Positions 13,001 through 28,000 of a DNA stretch of 64,000 bases are shown piece after piece. Source of the stretch: Mytilisepta virgata. Lineage: Eukaryota > Mollusca > Bivalvia > Mytilida > Mytilidae. The stretch is taken from positions 23,715,139 to 23,779,138 of the forward strand of contig CM051512.1 of the NCBI GenBank assembly GCA_028015205.1, read 5' to 3'. The notes under the pieces are model-generated. The model did not search any database, had not been told where the DNA came from, and saw only the letters and a program-made list of their open reading frames with translations. A program made the position numbers and the translations under genes. Each line of letters opens with the position of its first letter. Position 1 is the first letter of the stretch.

Positions 13001-16000
13001 ATTCTGTAAATGTGTTATTGACTTTTGAAAAACTGTCATTCACCTTGCCCGTAGTTAATAAATACACACATTTACTTATCAAAAGACAGTAATTGATAAT
13101 ATCTAAGGAGTGGGTGGTATACTGGATTTACCTTGTCCATCCGTCTGTCCGTCCGTCCGTTCAAACTGAAATTTTTCGTCACACTTATCTCGGCTGCAGT
13201 GCAACGGAATGTTTTGATATTTGGCCTGTAGCTTTATGACCATGAGTTGTATCGTCTGTCCTATTTTCAGATCTATCAAAGAACCATTTCCTGTTTGCCA
13301 ATACTTACAAATTTTACAATACCTTATGTTTACATTAAAATCTGTTTTCCCAATTTTCAAAATTAAAAAAGAGTGGGGGTATACTTTGCACGATAACATG
13401 TGCAACCTCATGTAGCTATTTAGAGATGATATTTCTATTATAGTTTCTTAATTTATACGCAGTAATTAATAAGATTATGCTACAGGATTTGTTCCCACAC
13501 TGGCAAAATCATTCTTGAGAACATAACTGCAATGAACCAATATTTTGTAGCTAATTGTATAAATTGTAGTTCCAAAGTTTTACATGATACACAGTTTTTA
13601 TTCAGAAATGGATACTAAAAAGTGCTATGAGCCAAAAAAAATGTACTATAGATTGTAGATTATTTTGTAAATTATGATTCCTAACTTTTACACACTACAG
13701 AGTTGCTATTTTGTATCTTGTTGACACATTATGTGCATTTTGTCTCATGTTGACACATTATGTGTATGTTGTATCTTGTTGACACATTAAGTGTATTTTG
13801 TATCTTGTTGATACATTATGTGCATTTTGTATCTTGTTGACACATTATGTGTATTTTGTATCTTGTTGACACATTATATGTATTTTGTATCATGTTGACA
13901 CATTATGTGTATTTTGTATCATGTTGACACATTAAGTGTATTTTGTATCTTGTTGACACATTATGTGTATTTTGTATCATGTTGACACATTATGTTTATT
14001 TTGTATCTTGTTAACACATTATGTGTATTTTGTATCATGTTGACACATTATGTGTATTTTGTATCTTGTTGACACATTATGTGTATTTTGTATCTTGTTG
14101 ACACATTATGTGTATTTTGTATCATGTTGACACATTATGTGTATTTTATATCTTGTTGACACATTATATGTATTTTGTATCTTATTGACACATTATGTGT
14201 ATTTTGTTGACAGGAGGAATACCAAGGATACAGAAAGCCTGTGCAGAAGAATTTATACATATATTTGTCAGTAATTCCCCCAGACTTACAGAGTTCTTAG
14301 AACATATGATTAAGGTAAATTGTATGCATTTTTATGTACTTTTTAGGTCATTAAATACACTTAGCTATAATTTTAAGAAAACAGACCTGAATAGTCCAAG
14401 AATTAAAAAAAAATCTTTTTTAATGGATGGCATAAAAAATGTGTACCCTTCAAAAGAATTATGCATATCTAGGGTTGCAATTGTTTGAAAGATATACCTG
14501 ACAGAAAATAGTTTTTTCCAAGATTGGATCTCCACATTTGTAACGCCATGATATATGAGTATGTATTGGGGTTTTTAAAAATTGTTAGAAAGAAACTTGA
14601 TAATATCTTAAATTAAGAAATTCACGCTTCCTAAAACAGAATACTTTCTTTTTAGGTACAACCAAATTCTCCAAGTCTCTTGTATAATACGCTGTTAGAG
14701 TTGTATCTACATGATATCGTCCATGAAAAAGATATTACGGTAAGTATGATGTTCAGTAGAATTTCTGACACCCTTACTCTGATACGATTGTATTAAATCT
14801 TGTCTTTCACTGTAACAAACACTTCGTTAGTAAATAAAACTATTGGGTTGTTTGGAATGATACTGTCCGATTTAATGTTGGGAATTTGGTAAGTGATGAG
14901 ATTTTGTTTGTTTGTAGAGGTTTGTGTTTTGGGGGGTATGAGAGTTGAGTTCAGTGGCTAATTATTAATTTAGGTAGTTTTTTGAACTATTGATTATTAT
15001 TAACCACCTGCCAATATTGAAATTGTAAGTTTGACTTCCATGGTACTGACAAGGATTGTCAGTATTCCTGTCATAGATCTTGGTTTTGTAGCTGTACTTC
15101 CTCAACCAAAAGAAACTCTTGACAACAATTTATTCAGATCACTCAAAATTAAGGCAACAATTCTTACAATCGACAAACAGCAGAATGTTTTAGTAATTTA
15201 ATAATGAATGTCATATTTACGATAAAAGTTGTCATGGCAATTAAAAAAATGTCACAAGATGCTAATTGGAGTACCTCCAGGGTACGTGAACAAACTGTTA
15301 CACGCACCTCTAGATGAGTTATCTTTTCCTAACCAATGTAGGTAAGGGAGATAATTAAATGCTCTCCCTTTTGTCTTGAGGCTAAAAGGGAGACAAATTT
15401 ATTATCTCCCTTACCTACATTGGTTAGGAAAAGATAACTCACTCAGGTTCCTCATTATGGATTTCAGTAATCTTTGTGAAGGACTGAAAGTGAAGATATA
15501 ACTCTTAGTACAGATGTTTTTAATAGTGCAAAATTGCAATGTTTTATTTTCAGGCCAAAACAGATAAAGTAAGAAAAACAGAGGATTTGCTTAAAAATCC
15601 AGAGGTTTGTTGATATGATTATATGTTTAACAAAAACTTATTATTTTCTATTTTTTGGTGAATTATTTGAAAAAGGGAGGAAAATAATTAGTCATGATAA
15701 TTAATCACCCTGTCCGTCTGTACATAAATCTGGTAAGTGCTCTCCTCCTAAAATGTATGAAAGAATTCAATGAAAGTATTTCACCATATCAACATGTGCC
15801 TGAAGAAAAATACTTTTTGTCCGACATCTTGAAAGGTAGATAATCGAGATTTGGTACCATTAATAGCAGATAATGTTGGTCGGGGGTACCATTTTATGAG
15901 CTTGCTCTCAGTACCTTTACTTGATGTACATTTAAGGATGCTCGCTGGTCATGTTTTGGTCTTTTTGTCAGATTTTCAGAATCCTCAGGTTTTATCCATT

Positions 16001-19000
16001 TCTTAAACATGAAATTTTTTGCCTATGAACTCCAAATTTTTCTTTTATAATTCAATCATATATACCTTAAAATGATATTTGACAATATTTTATGAAATCT
16101 TTTTTATTTTTTCATACATCTTTGAGAGACTGAAGTTGTCAATGCAAAGACAATGAAAAATCCAGAGAAAACACATTTCAGGCAAATTTTCAAGGCCTTA
16201 TAGCTCTAAAATGAGCACATGAACCTATATTTTTTTCTTGCTTATTTGTTTACTATTCATATGTTCTCTCAAACTAAAACACCTATTTCAAATCCTATTT
16301 ATTTCCTATTAGACCAGCGATCATCCTTAAAAATCCTCAGTAGAGTGTAGCACGACATTGACAATTTGTTTACATTACATGAATGTAAACATTTTTATGA
16401 ATATATTTTCTAGGCAAAATATGACCTTGACCAAGCACTTGTATTGTGCCAGATGAATAATTTTAAAGCTGGAATATTGTACCTGTATGAGAAGGCACAT
16501 CTGTGAGTAATTTATAATTTTTAGTTTTTTATTTAAGTGCCATTCTGTAACTTTAATGGGAGTTTCTAATACTACTTGAAATAATATGCTGTTGGCGTGG
16601 CACATTCTAGAAACTCTTTTCCGGTATCACGATTCTGACTCTAAAATTATTATAATTTTAAGCAAGTTATTTCCCTTATTTTACTTACTTCCATTTCCTG
16701 CAAACGAAACTTTTTCTAGCCTTAGTATGTAGCACAATATGGCCATATTCGCTTTAACAAATAAATTCACTTCGGATTGCATAATGGCTGACCCCATTAA
16801 ACAAAGACTTTTCTAAATGACACATAGAAAATGCATATGCTCCTATAGTGCTCCCTGCGCTCGCTAATATCATTTCAAGTTCCTACACATTTCAATAAAG
16901 TTTACACTATACATGAAAATGCAGTGTTTTTAGTGTTAAAAATGAAATTTGTGCAGTAATTTAAAATTGCAATAAAATTATGTATAATAATCTTATCATT
17001 ATTGGAAATTTATGAGATAGTCATACTATATACTGTAAATTCAGAAATTATTGGGATGTTTATATTATTGTGAAAAATGCGACATGGTTGTAATCGCAAT
17101 AATTTTAAAAAACTCCCAGTTTGGAATTTTTTATATCAATTTAGCGGGATTTTTCTCAATATCGCAAAAATTAAAATTGCATTTTCGTCTAAAATGATAA
17201 AATTGCAATAAAAAATGCACGCAATAATTTCTGAATTTACAGTAAGTAAAAATTCACAGTAAATGCAGACATTAATTGAAGTCTTCTGTGCAATGTTTAG
17301 ATATCAACAGATTTTAAGATACCACATGGAACATGATGACTATGTACATGTAATTGATACATGTAAGAAATTTGGGTAAGTTACAGTTATGTATAAAAAT
17401 TACCTCCTTGAATTGATAAATGTGAGATATTTTGGGGTACAAAATGTTACCTACAGGAATTTTTACATGCAAGAAATTTGGATAACACGTGATCAATATA
17501 CATATAAAAGATTATTTCCAGGAATTTTTACATGTAAGAAATTTGGATAACACATGATTGATATACATATAAAAGATTATCTCCAGGAATTTTTACATGT
17601 AAGAAATTTTGATAACACATGATCGATATACATATAAAAGATTATCTCCAGGAATTTTTACATGTAAGAAATTTGGATAACACATGATCGATATACATAT
17701 GAAATATTACCTACAGGAATTTTTACATGTAAGAAATTTAGATAACACATGATTGATATACATGTGAGAGGTTATCTCCAGGAATTTTTACATGTAAGAA
17801 ATTTTGATAACACATGATCGATATACATATAAAAGATTATTTCCAGGAATTTTTACATGTAAGAAATTTGGATAACATGTGATCGATATACATTTAAAAG
17901 ATTATCTCCTGGAATTTTTACATGTAAGAAATTTGGATAACATGTGATCGATATACATGTAAAAGGTTATCTCCAGGAATTTTTACATGTAAGAAATTTG
18001 GATAACATGTGATTGATATACATATAAAAGATTATCTCCAGGAATTTTTACATGTAAGAAATTTGGATAACATGTGATTGATATACATATAAAAGATTAT
18101 CTCCAGGAATTTTTACATGTAAGAAATTTGGATAACACATGATCGATATACATGTATATATATAAAAGATTATCTCCAGGAATTTATACATGTAAGAAAT
18201 TTGGATAACACATGATCGATATACATGGAAAAGATCTCCAGGAATTTTTAAATGTAAGAAATTTGGATAACATGTGATCGATATACATATAAAAGATTAT
18301 CTCCTGGAATTTTTACGTGTAAGAAATTTGGATTAGAACACATCATGTACAAAAGATTACCTCCTGGAATTTTTACATGTAAGAAATTTGGATAAGCGCA
18401 TGTCGTGTAAAGTAGAAGTTATCATCATGCACAAGTAATTGAAGAATGTGAGCAGTAGGAGGTAGAATCCGATATTGGGAAAATAATTTCCTTTGAAGTA
18501 AAAGAATTTGATATAACAAGAGTAATTTGTTGGTTTTTTTTTCTAGTGCACAGGACTCCAATCTGTGGGTACAAGCTTTATCATATTTTGCTAGAAAAGA
18601 GGAAAATTGTAAACCTCAACTGATGGATGTATTAGCTCGTATCCTTATTTAACACGGAAATAGCTGTTTGTGCAAGATTATTTTCATAACACATAATTGT
18701 CTAGTTCAATGATCAAAATTATTACATTTTTTACTTTTAGATTTAAATAGATACAATGTATTTCAAACTAGTCCATATTTTGTGCACACTAAAAGTGATA
18801 TTGCACGGTGATCTATTTTTAGAAACAGGTGATTTCTAATTCATACTCCTTAAAGTGAAATGTTACAAAACAGTTTTAGCACTTCATTGCCTGTTGGGCT
18901 CGCGAATAACAGTTTTTCAAAAGTCAATAACTCCACACATTTACCTCATCCAAAGACAGTAATTGTATAATATAGCATTGTGAGGACAATGTCTTTCATA

Positions 19001-22000
19001 GATTTTCGGGTTATTCCCGGGATCTGAGTGGTGTTGCCATACAATAAAAGAGTTATTGCACGAAATTGGTAAATATTGTCCATTGCAAGCTTGTACGATA
19101 TTACATTCTACTCTTGGCAATATTTCCCAATATTCATGCAATAACCCTTTATTATTGCAATAATCATGGATTATTTAATCCCGTAATTTAGCAGAATTCT
19201 GCTTTAGCACTCTGGCTTTGTCCATTAAGATTTCTTTCTGCTTTGTAATTTAGTTTCCAATAATTCAGTTCTGCTTCTTTCTCTGTTTACAAATCATCTC
19301 TGGATAATTGTTGTTACCTGTTTGCATACTGGGAGATCAATACATTCTTTCTCTTATACAGTCAAACCTGCTTTTAACGGCCACAATTGGGACAAAAGTA
19401 AAGTGGCCGCATAAGACAGGTGACCGTTTAATCACTGAACGTCAAATCGGGATTTTGCTTTCCGGACCTGAACGATCGATATATAATCGATGTATAACAT
19501 ACAAAACATGGCGGTTCAACTGAGGTGAAACGATGTTTTTTTCCCACAATGGACCGTAAATGAACGATGAGATTGGTAATTTGAGTGATATTTAAGCTCT
19601 GCCATTAATTAAAGATGGGTTGAAAGTCAATCAACGATTATTTTAACATGTATAGAAAGGTAAATGACCGCTTAATTCAGGTAAATTTCAAGCTTGGATA
19701 CCATTTTTTGTGACCGCTGGCTGCGTAAGACAGGTGACCGCTTATTTAAGTTAAATTAACACGTTAGACTCTTTGGGCGGACTCCAGGACGACCACTGAA
19801 GGGACGTGGCCACTTAATTAAGGTGACCGTTAGGGCAGGTTTGAATGTATTTTAATAGAAAATTTCTTCATTAATGACACTGTATATATTACATGTACAT
19901 TCATATTTTTCATTTTCCATTCCTTAATTTTCAACCAGATATTGATAAGAAGAATTTATTGCCACCATTGTTGGTCATTCAGACACTGGCACACAATTCT
20001 ACTGCCACTTTGTCAGTTGTCAAGGTAACACTAACAGATATACAAAAAAAAAAGGATAAGTGATGTCTTACTGTCAAAAAATCCTTTGATGACATTTTAT
20101 AGAGCTAAATATTTGTTAAACTCAGCTTTTTGGTGACAAAATGCCTTTTGGGTCAATAAAAAGGTTCCACATAAATAGAATCTATTTGAAAGAAATTCTG
20201 CCTATTAATGATATTAACGGTATAATAGTAAAGAATTTGATTGAATAAAATATGCCATCAAAGTTTTTTTGACAATTTGGAGAGTTTTTTGGCAATCGAA
20301 GGAATAACGACAAAAAAAGAATTATATGAAAAAGGGAGATAATCACATAGAGATTGTAGATTTGATGATTTGAAGGGAGATAATCATGTAAAAGTTTTAT
20401 GAAGGGATTTAATGCTGAATTATGTAAAGGAAGACAATTATGTGAAGCTGGTAGATGTGATTTGTACAGTCTGAATTGTTCTAAGGGGGATCATCATGTG
20501 ATAATATTTGTACAATGAGCGATATTGAATTTGTTACCAATATATGCCTTTGATATTTTAAAAGAAACCAGCTCTTTGTAAAAGTATTTAAATAATTTAA
20601 ATGTGAAACATGGAAAGAAAGTTCATGTTCATTCCCAGTATATGTTAAATGAACTTATAAGAAAAATAAAAAATAATACAACTCTATTGGATGTCATGGT
20701 CCTTGTGACCACAACTTCTTAGTGCATTTTATATAAGCTGAACCTATTCTGTGACCTAATTTCAGTTTTATCTGAGGAAGTCACATAAGACCAATTTTAC
20801 TTTTATTTTTCTAGCATTAAATTGTTAAATTGCTGACTGATTGATTTCTTGAAACAGGATTATATCATAAGACGACTTCAACTTGAAAACGATCAGATAA
20901 CCGAGGATGAAAGACTTATTAAACAATACAGGGAAGATACAGAGAAAAAACGTGCACAGATAGAAGAACTTAAAACTACGTAAGGTTATCAATGACCAAT
21001 AAATCCCACATAATATTTAAGGTAATAGAGCAACAACCCAAAATAGAAAGAAAAGAAGGCCAAATAAACTACATAGCAAGGTATTCTTCTAGTATTTAAA
21101 AAAAATAAATACTTTTATTATACCTCTAATCAGAATCTAGGAATTTGATTGGTTGTTCAACAAACATTAAAACTGGCAAATGACTCCGAAAACGTCTACT
21201 TGAACAGAAATGACCTCAGGTGCGTTATAATGACTCCAACTGGACAAGAAACTGACCTCACATGAGTTATAATGACTCCAACTGGACAAGAAAATCATCG
21301 CACCAATAAAATTAAAGACCTGTGTCAGCTTGTTATAATGACTTCCAATTTTATTTTTCCGTTTCCCAAATTTTTGAATCCAAAATTTTCATTGAAGTGC
21401 TTGTTGAATTTGTTGTTGTTATAATGTTGATGTTAAAAAAAAATAAACTACAACTGCTCTTTTATATTTATTATAGGTATAATAAAACAATCTTTATGAG
21501 GTCAACACGAGGAAGTGAGGTCAGATCACCTCGTAGGTCAGGTCTAGGGTACTCAATTCCCCATATTGACCTCATGAGGAATAATTAATTGTATAATATT
21601 TCATTAAAGATATATCAGTCAGTATAATTCAAATATAATGAGAATCATCAGACAGCTGTCTTCCTATTGATCAAATTACAAATGATAATATAATAGCCTC
21701 GCTTTAGTCTTTAGGCTCAATTGCATAATTATTAGCTCACCTGGCCAAAGGCAATGTGAGCTTTTGCCATCACTTTTCGTCCGTCGTCCGTCCGTCCATC
21801 GTAAACTTTTCATTCAAAAATCTTCTCCTCTGAAACCGCTGGGCCGATTGTTTTGAAACTTTATAGGAATAATCTATGACATGTCCTCCACAAACGATCC
21901 TCATTTTATATTGATCCGATGAAAAACATGGCCACTGTTGCTAAAAATAGAACATAGGGGTAAATTGCTGTTTTTTGCTTACAACTCAAAAACCGTTACA

Positions 22001-25000
22001 GATATCGAAAATCTGACGGGGTAAAATTGATCAGCATGATGAGATCTACCTACCCTGAAATTTTGAAGGAAATTCCAAAACCCATTTGGGAGTTATTGCC
22101 CTTTTTTCGTCAAATTTTCAAAATTTTAACGTTCAAAAATCTTCTCCTCTGAAACCGCTGGGCCGATTGGTTTGAAACTTAATAGGAATGATCTATGACA
22201 TGTCCTCTACAAACGATCCTCAATTTGTTTTGATCTGACGTAAAACATGGCTGTCGTAGCTAAAAATAGAATATAGGGGTGGATGTGTTGTTTTTGGCTT
22301 AGGGCTATTCCAGAAAAAATGGTATGGGGGGGTTGGAAGGCATTTTTTTTCAGCACCCACTACCCATACAATTTAAAATAAAATTTCCTTATGCTTCCTT
22401 TAGAATTTTTTTCCAGACCCCCGACCACCCATACAATTTTATATAAAGTGCCTTCCAACCCACCCATACATTTTTTTCCGGAATAGCCCTTATAACTTAA
22501 AAACCGTTACAGATATCGAAAATCTGACATGGGGCAAAATTGATCAGCATGATGAGATCTACCTACCTTGAAATTTTGAAGGAAATTCCACAACCCATTT
22601 AGGAGTTATTGCCCTTTTTATACCCCCCGCAAACAAAGTTTGGGGGGGTATATAGGAATCACCTTGTCCGTCTGTCTGTCCGTCTGTCCGTCTGTCTTGT
22701 AAGCGCAACTCCTCCTAGACCGCTCAATGGATTTCAACGAAACTTTACAGAAAGGAAGTACATCATCCAAAGATGTGCATGAAGAAAAATCTTTGCTTTC
22801 CGATATCACACAAGGGAGATAATTGGACTTCTATTATTTTTGGCTTATACATTATATACGAACCTCGTAAGCGCAACTCCTCCTAGACCGCGCGATGGAT
22901 TTTAATGAAACTTTACAGAAAGGAAATACATCATCCAAAGATGTGCATGAAGAAATATCTTTGCTTTCTGATGTCACACAAGGGAGATAATTGGACTTCT
23001 ATTATTTTTGGCTTATACCTTATATATGAACCTCGTAAGCGCAACTCCTCCTAGACCGCTCAATGGATTTCAACGAAACTTTACAGAAAGGAAGTACATC
23101 ATCCAAAGATGTGCATGAAGAAAAATCTTTGCTTTCCGATATCACACAAGGGAGATAATTGGACTTCTATTATTTTTGGCTTATACATTATATATGAACC
23201 TCGTAAGCGCAACTCTTCCTAGACCGCTCAATGGATTTCAATGAAACTTTACAGAAAGGAAATACATCATCCAAAGATGTGCATGAAGAAATATCTTTGC
23301 TTTCCGATATCACACAAGGGAGATAATTAGACTTCTATTATTTTTGGCTTATACATTATATATGAACCTCGTAAGCGCAACTCCTCCTAGACCGCTCAAT
23401 GGATTTCAACGAAACTTTACAGAAAGGAAGTACATCATCCAAAGATGTGCATGAAGAAAAATCTTTGCTTTCCAATATCACACAAGGGAGATAATTGGAC
23501 TTCTATTTTTTGGCTTATACATTATATATGAACCTCGTAAGCGCAACTCCTCCTAGACCGCTCAATGGATTTCAACGAAACTTTACAGAAAGGAAGTACA
23601 TCATCCAACGATGTGCATGAAGAAAAATCTTTGCTTTCCAATATCACACAACGGAGATAATTGGACATCAAAGCGGGGGGTATCCTTTGTGAGCTTTGCT
23701 CACAGTACATCTAGTTTCATCAAATTTTCAAAATTTTAACATTTTTCGTCATTTATCTCCAAAACTATTTGAGATAGAAGTGAAATGTAAATTTGAAAAA
23801 TGTTTCCCATGTTGAGATCTACCTACCCTGAAATTTTAAAGGAAATCCCAAAACCCATTTAGGAGTTGTTGCCCTTTTTTTGTCAAATTTTCAAAAATTT
23901 TTCATTAAAAAATCTTCTCCTCTGAAACCGCTGGGCCGATTGGTATGAAACTTAATAGGAATGATCTATGACATGTCCTCTACAAAAGATCCTCAATTTA
24001 TTTTGATCTGACGTAAAACATGGCTGTGGTAGCTAAAAATAGAATATAGGGGTGCATGTGTTGTTTTTGGCTTATAACTTAAAAACCGTTACAGATATCA
24101 AAAACCTGACCGGGTAAAATTGATCAGCATGATAAGATCTACCTAACCTGAAATTTTGAAGGAAATCCCAAAACCCATTTAGGAGTTATTGCCCTTTTTT
24201 GTAAAATTTTCAAAATTTAACATTTTTCGTCATTTATCTCCAAAACTATTTGAGATAGAAGTGAAATGTAACTTTGAAAAATGTTTGCCATGTTGAGATC
24301 TACATACCCTGAAATTTTAAAGGAAATCCCAAAACCCATTTAGGAGTTATTGCCCTTTTTTTGTCAAATTTTCAAAATTTTAACATTTTTGCATTTATCT
24401 CCAAAACTATTTGAGATAGAAGTGAAATGTAAATTGAAAAATGTTTGCCATGTTGAGATCTACATACCCTGAAATTTTGAAGGGATTCCCAAATTCTATT
24501 TAGGAGTTATTGGTTTGTGTAATTTGAGGTCGGGTTCTGTTACATTTATTTAAGGTTCACCCTTATTCCTGGTCAATTTTATCAACTTCCTGCCAGGACT
24601 ACCACCATCAGGGAAAATATTTTAACATTAAACCTTATGAAAAATAAATCTTCAACAAATTTTCCCTGGACAATTGAACCAATTGCATCAAACTTGGTCA
24701 AATAGTTGATTAATTGTCCAATGAAAACCAGACTCCAGGTGAGCGATACAGGCTCTGGTGAGCCTCTTGTAATTATCTCCCTTCAGTGACTTGGTTAGGG
24801 GAGGTAACTGACTGTTTTTTTTTTCATACTACAGCTGTTGATGATGTGATATACAAAGTTTTTATCATAAATATATTATATTTGTACTGTTTGATTTTAC
24901 AGAGCCAAAATATTCCAGGCATCCAAATGCAGTATATGTAATCACCCATTGGAACTGCCTTCTGTACATTTCTTATGTGAACCTCACTCATTCCATCAAC

Positions 25001-28000
25001 AGTAAGTTATTTGGAATTATCATTTAAATTAATGTTTGAGTAGATTTCAGTGTGACAGTCAAGTGAGACATTTATTGACACTTATATAAACTAAAAATAG
25101 TTTGCATCTTTTTATTTTGTCCTTGTGGTATGAGTGGTTCAGTCAATTGTCTGTCATGGCTGAGTTTCGGAATTGAATCACCTGATACAAGGTGCGTTTG
25201 ACTCCAATCTTTGCAGAACAGTCAAAATATATATTTCTTTGCTGACATCTATCTATTTATGTCACAGATGATCCTTGTTTCTTGAAATAGTATTACATTA
25301 AACTTTTGTAAAATTTTCTGCATTTTGATATTAGTTTTTCACTTAAATAAACAATGAATACAGTTGACCTATTGAACTCCTATTATATACAGGTAAATGT
25401 AACAAATATACCCTGAAGATGGATTAGCAGGATTCAAATAGAATTCTGAGAATCTCCTCAGGAAAACGTTAAATTAAGTTCAAATGATTTAGGAATAAAC
25501 TAAGACACAAGACAGACTGTCATTCATTTAATAATCCAAAATTATATGTCTTATCCATGTATTTCAGTTTCTTTTTAAAGTCACTGTTTTTCTGTTTTAA
25601 AAAACATTTTGCAGAATTTTTACATGCATTATATATATACATGTATATTTCAGTTGTTTTGAAAGTTATGCAGAGAATGATTCTGAGTGTCCTGTGTGTG
25701 CAGCTGAAAATAGGTTAGTCAAATATCCTCGAGCCAAAGCAGAGGGGGTCTGATAAAATTAAATTCCAAATCGCTGCTCTTAGCTTGGTTATATACATTT
25801 ATTAAGGAAATCGATACAGTGTTCCCAATAATTTTAAAGATTAAAACATACTTTTTATGTTGAAGTTTTAACAGTGTTTTCAATCAGTTAAATCCAGTTT
25901 GGCAACAACTAATAAACAAGAGTTATCTCTCTTTAGTAAAAATTGCAGTCACAAAAGTTTAATGGTCTAAAAGATATACGGTTGATTTTGATGACCAATC
26001 ACCAGAGGCAGGTGCAGAGCACATTTGTATTTTTATGGATGTGACCCACTGATTGCAGGACACTTTGCAAGTATTGGCAAGCAGTCAGCCCCAGACAGTG
26101 ATGAAGGACTATCCAGTTTGCAGTCTAATTGCCATCATATTTCTTTTTGCCTACATATCAGGATTATTTCTTGTTACAATCTTAAATCTTCAAAATTGAG
26201 GTTCCATAAAAAGTGTGTTTTTGGATAAAAAATATATTCGTTGATTGTATAACTATATTGAATGTTGTATTCGTTAGTTTTAATTTTTAATGGAAAAAAT
26301 AGATAACAAAATGTTAATTGTAGGAAAATAATGGACATTATAAGAGCACAAGAGCAAAGTAAAGATCTACATGAGTTTTTCCACAACCAGGTAAACAATA
26401 TTTACAATTGTCTTAGGTAGTTTCGTCTGTTATAAAAAACTGTAATACATATACAATACATAGTCATTGTCGGAAAATATAAAATTATTTGGGCGAGCTT
26501 TAGAAACATGAGAAAAGGCGAACTTTAGCGACACTTTTCCCCCTGTTTCGCAGCGAGTCTAAATAAATGTTATATTTTCCGACAATGACTTTGTAGTGTC
26601 TTGATCCTGCAATCCCCCTTAGATGAGAAAAATGCCTTAAAATAACGATTGAAGTTGAAATCCAACTGCCGTGAAAACATGGGAAACGCCACGACGTCAT
26701 CTGGTACATTCACTACGCTCCTCACTCTCTTCATGTAAAAAAGTACCAGTAGATTTTATTAGGTCATTGACCTAATATGACTAAAGTTTATTCTACCCCT
26801 TTTATTAGACCGGAAATGGCTTGATTGCAGGATAAAATACTAGAACATGAGTATACCCTCAATTTGAAATAAGTTCTTTCTTATGTTTTACTTTGCATGA
26901 AGAGAAAAATGTACCTTTTTTTAGGTGAAGGAAGGGACAAAGTTTAGTTTCAATTCTCCATACCTTGATGAAAAAGTTGATTGTGTTGTTATATTTTTCA
27001 TTAATATTGAAAATGATATGATAATAATGAATTACCGTATTTTCCTGCCTATAGGTTGAGACTTTTTTACTTTAAAATGACCATTTTACCATTATAAGTC
27101 TATGGAGAAAGTATCAATTAGACCTATTGTCCACATAGACTTATAGTCCAGAAAATACCAAATGCTTTCACCCATTCATATGGAACTTAGTTTCATCTCA
27201 CAACATTTCTGCAGAGTTATGTTACTTGAATTATCAGTGTCAAGTTTTCCATATGCAGCATGGTTTGTCAGCAATCATCAATTTACATGAAATTGTAAAC
27301 AGACGATTGAAGAAGCAAAGTTTATATCACATTCTATTTTGATGCTTCTGAGATTTGTAATTCTTTTCAAAAGGAAATCAGTCATCAAAAATTGGAGGCA
27401 GGCATATTACTATAGTATTAATAAATGGGTGTTTTCATAATGGCCCTGTTATATGTCCTCGGTCTGTAATAATGGCCTTCCGATGCTGTAATGGCCCGAT
27501 GCAACACCTGAGGATTGGTGTAATGGCCCAAGGCAATGCCGAGGGCCATTACAGCATCTGAAGGCCATTATTACAGACCTAGGACATATAACAGGGCCAT
27601 TATGAAAACACCCATTTCTTAATACTTTTATTAACTAGTTTGTATATAGCATTTGCATTAATCCAAATAGCACAAATATAATGGTAAGTAAGCAAAACTT
27701 GTTAGAACAGTTTTAAAGATTTATTTCAGACAGTTTTTTCAAAAAGATGTTTTAAAATGTTCAAGTTTGCTCTTCCTGAAACTTCCAAGTGGGGTATTGA
27801 AAAAAAAAGCAGCCATTTTGAAAAAGCCGTAATAAACGATTATTATGAACAAAATCCTGTAATGGCCCTGCTGTAATGCATTCATTTTTCTCATAAAGAT
27901 AAGGCATTTTTAACGTATTTTACCCTAAATGGAAAATGAAGTTTTTGGTTTGTTTTTAACAAGCATTTTATCTTTCAGTTGGAAAGATCTCAAGATGGAT

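Larger units (their letters stand above)
21736..24775. repeat. Long AGCTCACCTGG-type repeat with two nested insertions
   Basis: It begins AGCTCACCTGGCCAAAGGCA and ends CCAGGTGAGCGATACAGG, so its tips are inverted. After a TCCGTCGTCCGTCC tract comes a block with CTTCTCCTCTGAAACCGCTG that recurs about three to four times. It is interrupted by a 188-bp MITE (22302-22489) and by a separate repeat (about 22618-23717). Related copies lie at 8953 and 30586. It fills most of the intron between VPS11 exons 20 and 21. Confidence 0.85.

Noticed and set aside
13103..13411. 102-codon minus-strand frame with GQTDGQGKSSIPP
   Set aside because: Its end is translated TCCG simple sequence from a dispersed repeat, with no splice context or domain.
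22618..23710. Minus-strand frames with [10 protein letters not shown] and KVSLKSIERSRRSCAY peptides
   Set aside because: They repeat with the tandem repeat units and come from the TCCG/TCTG tract and repeat core, not from a gene.
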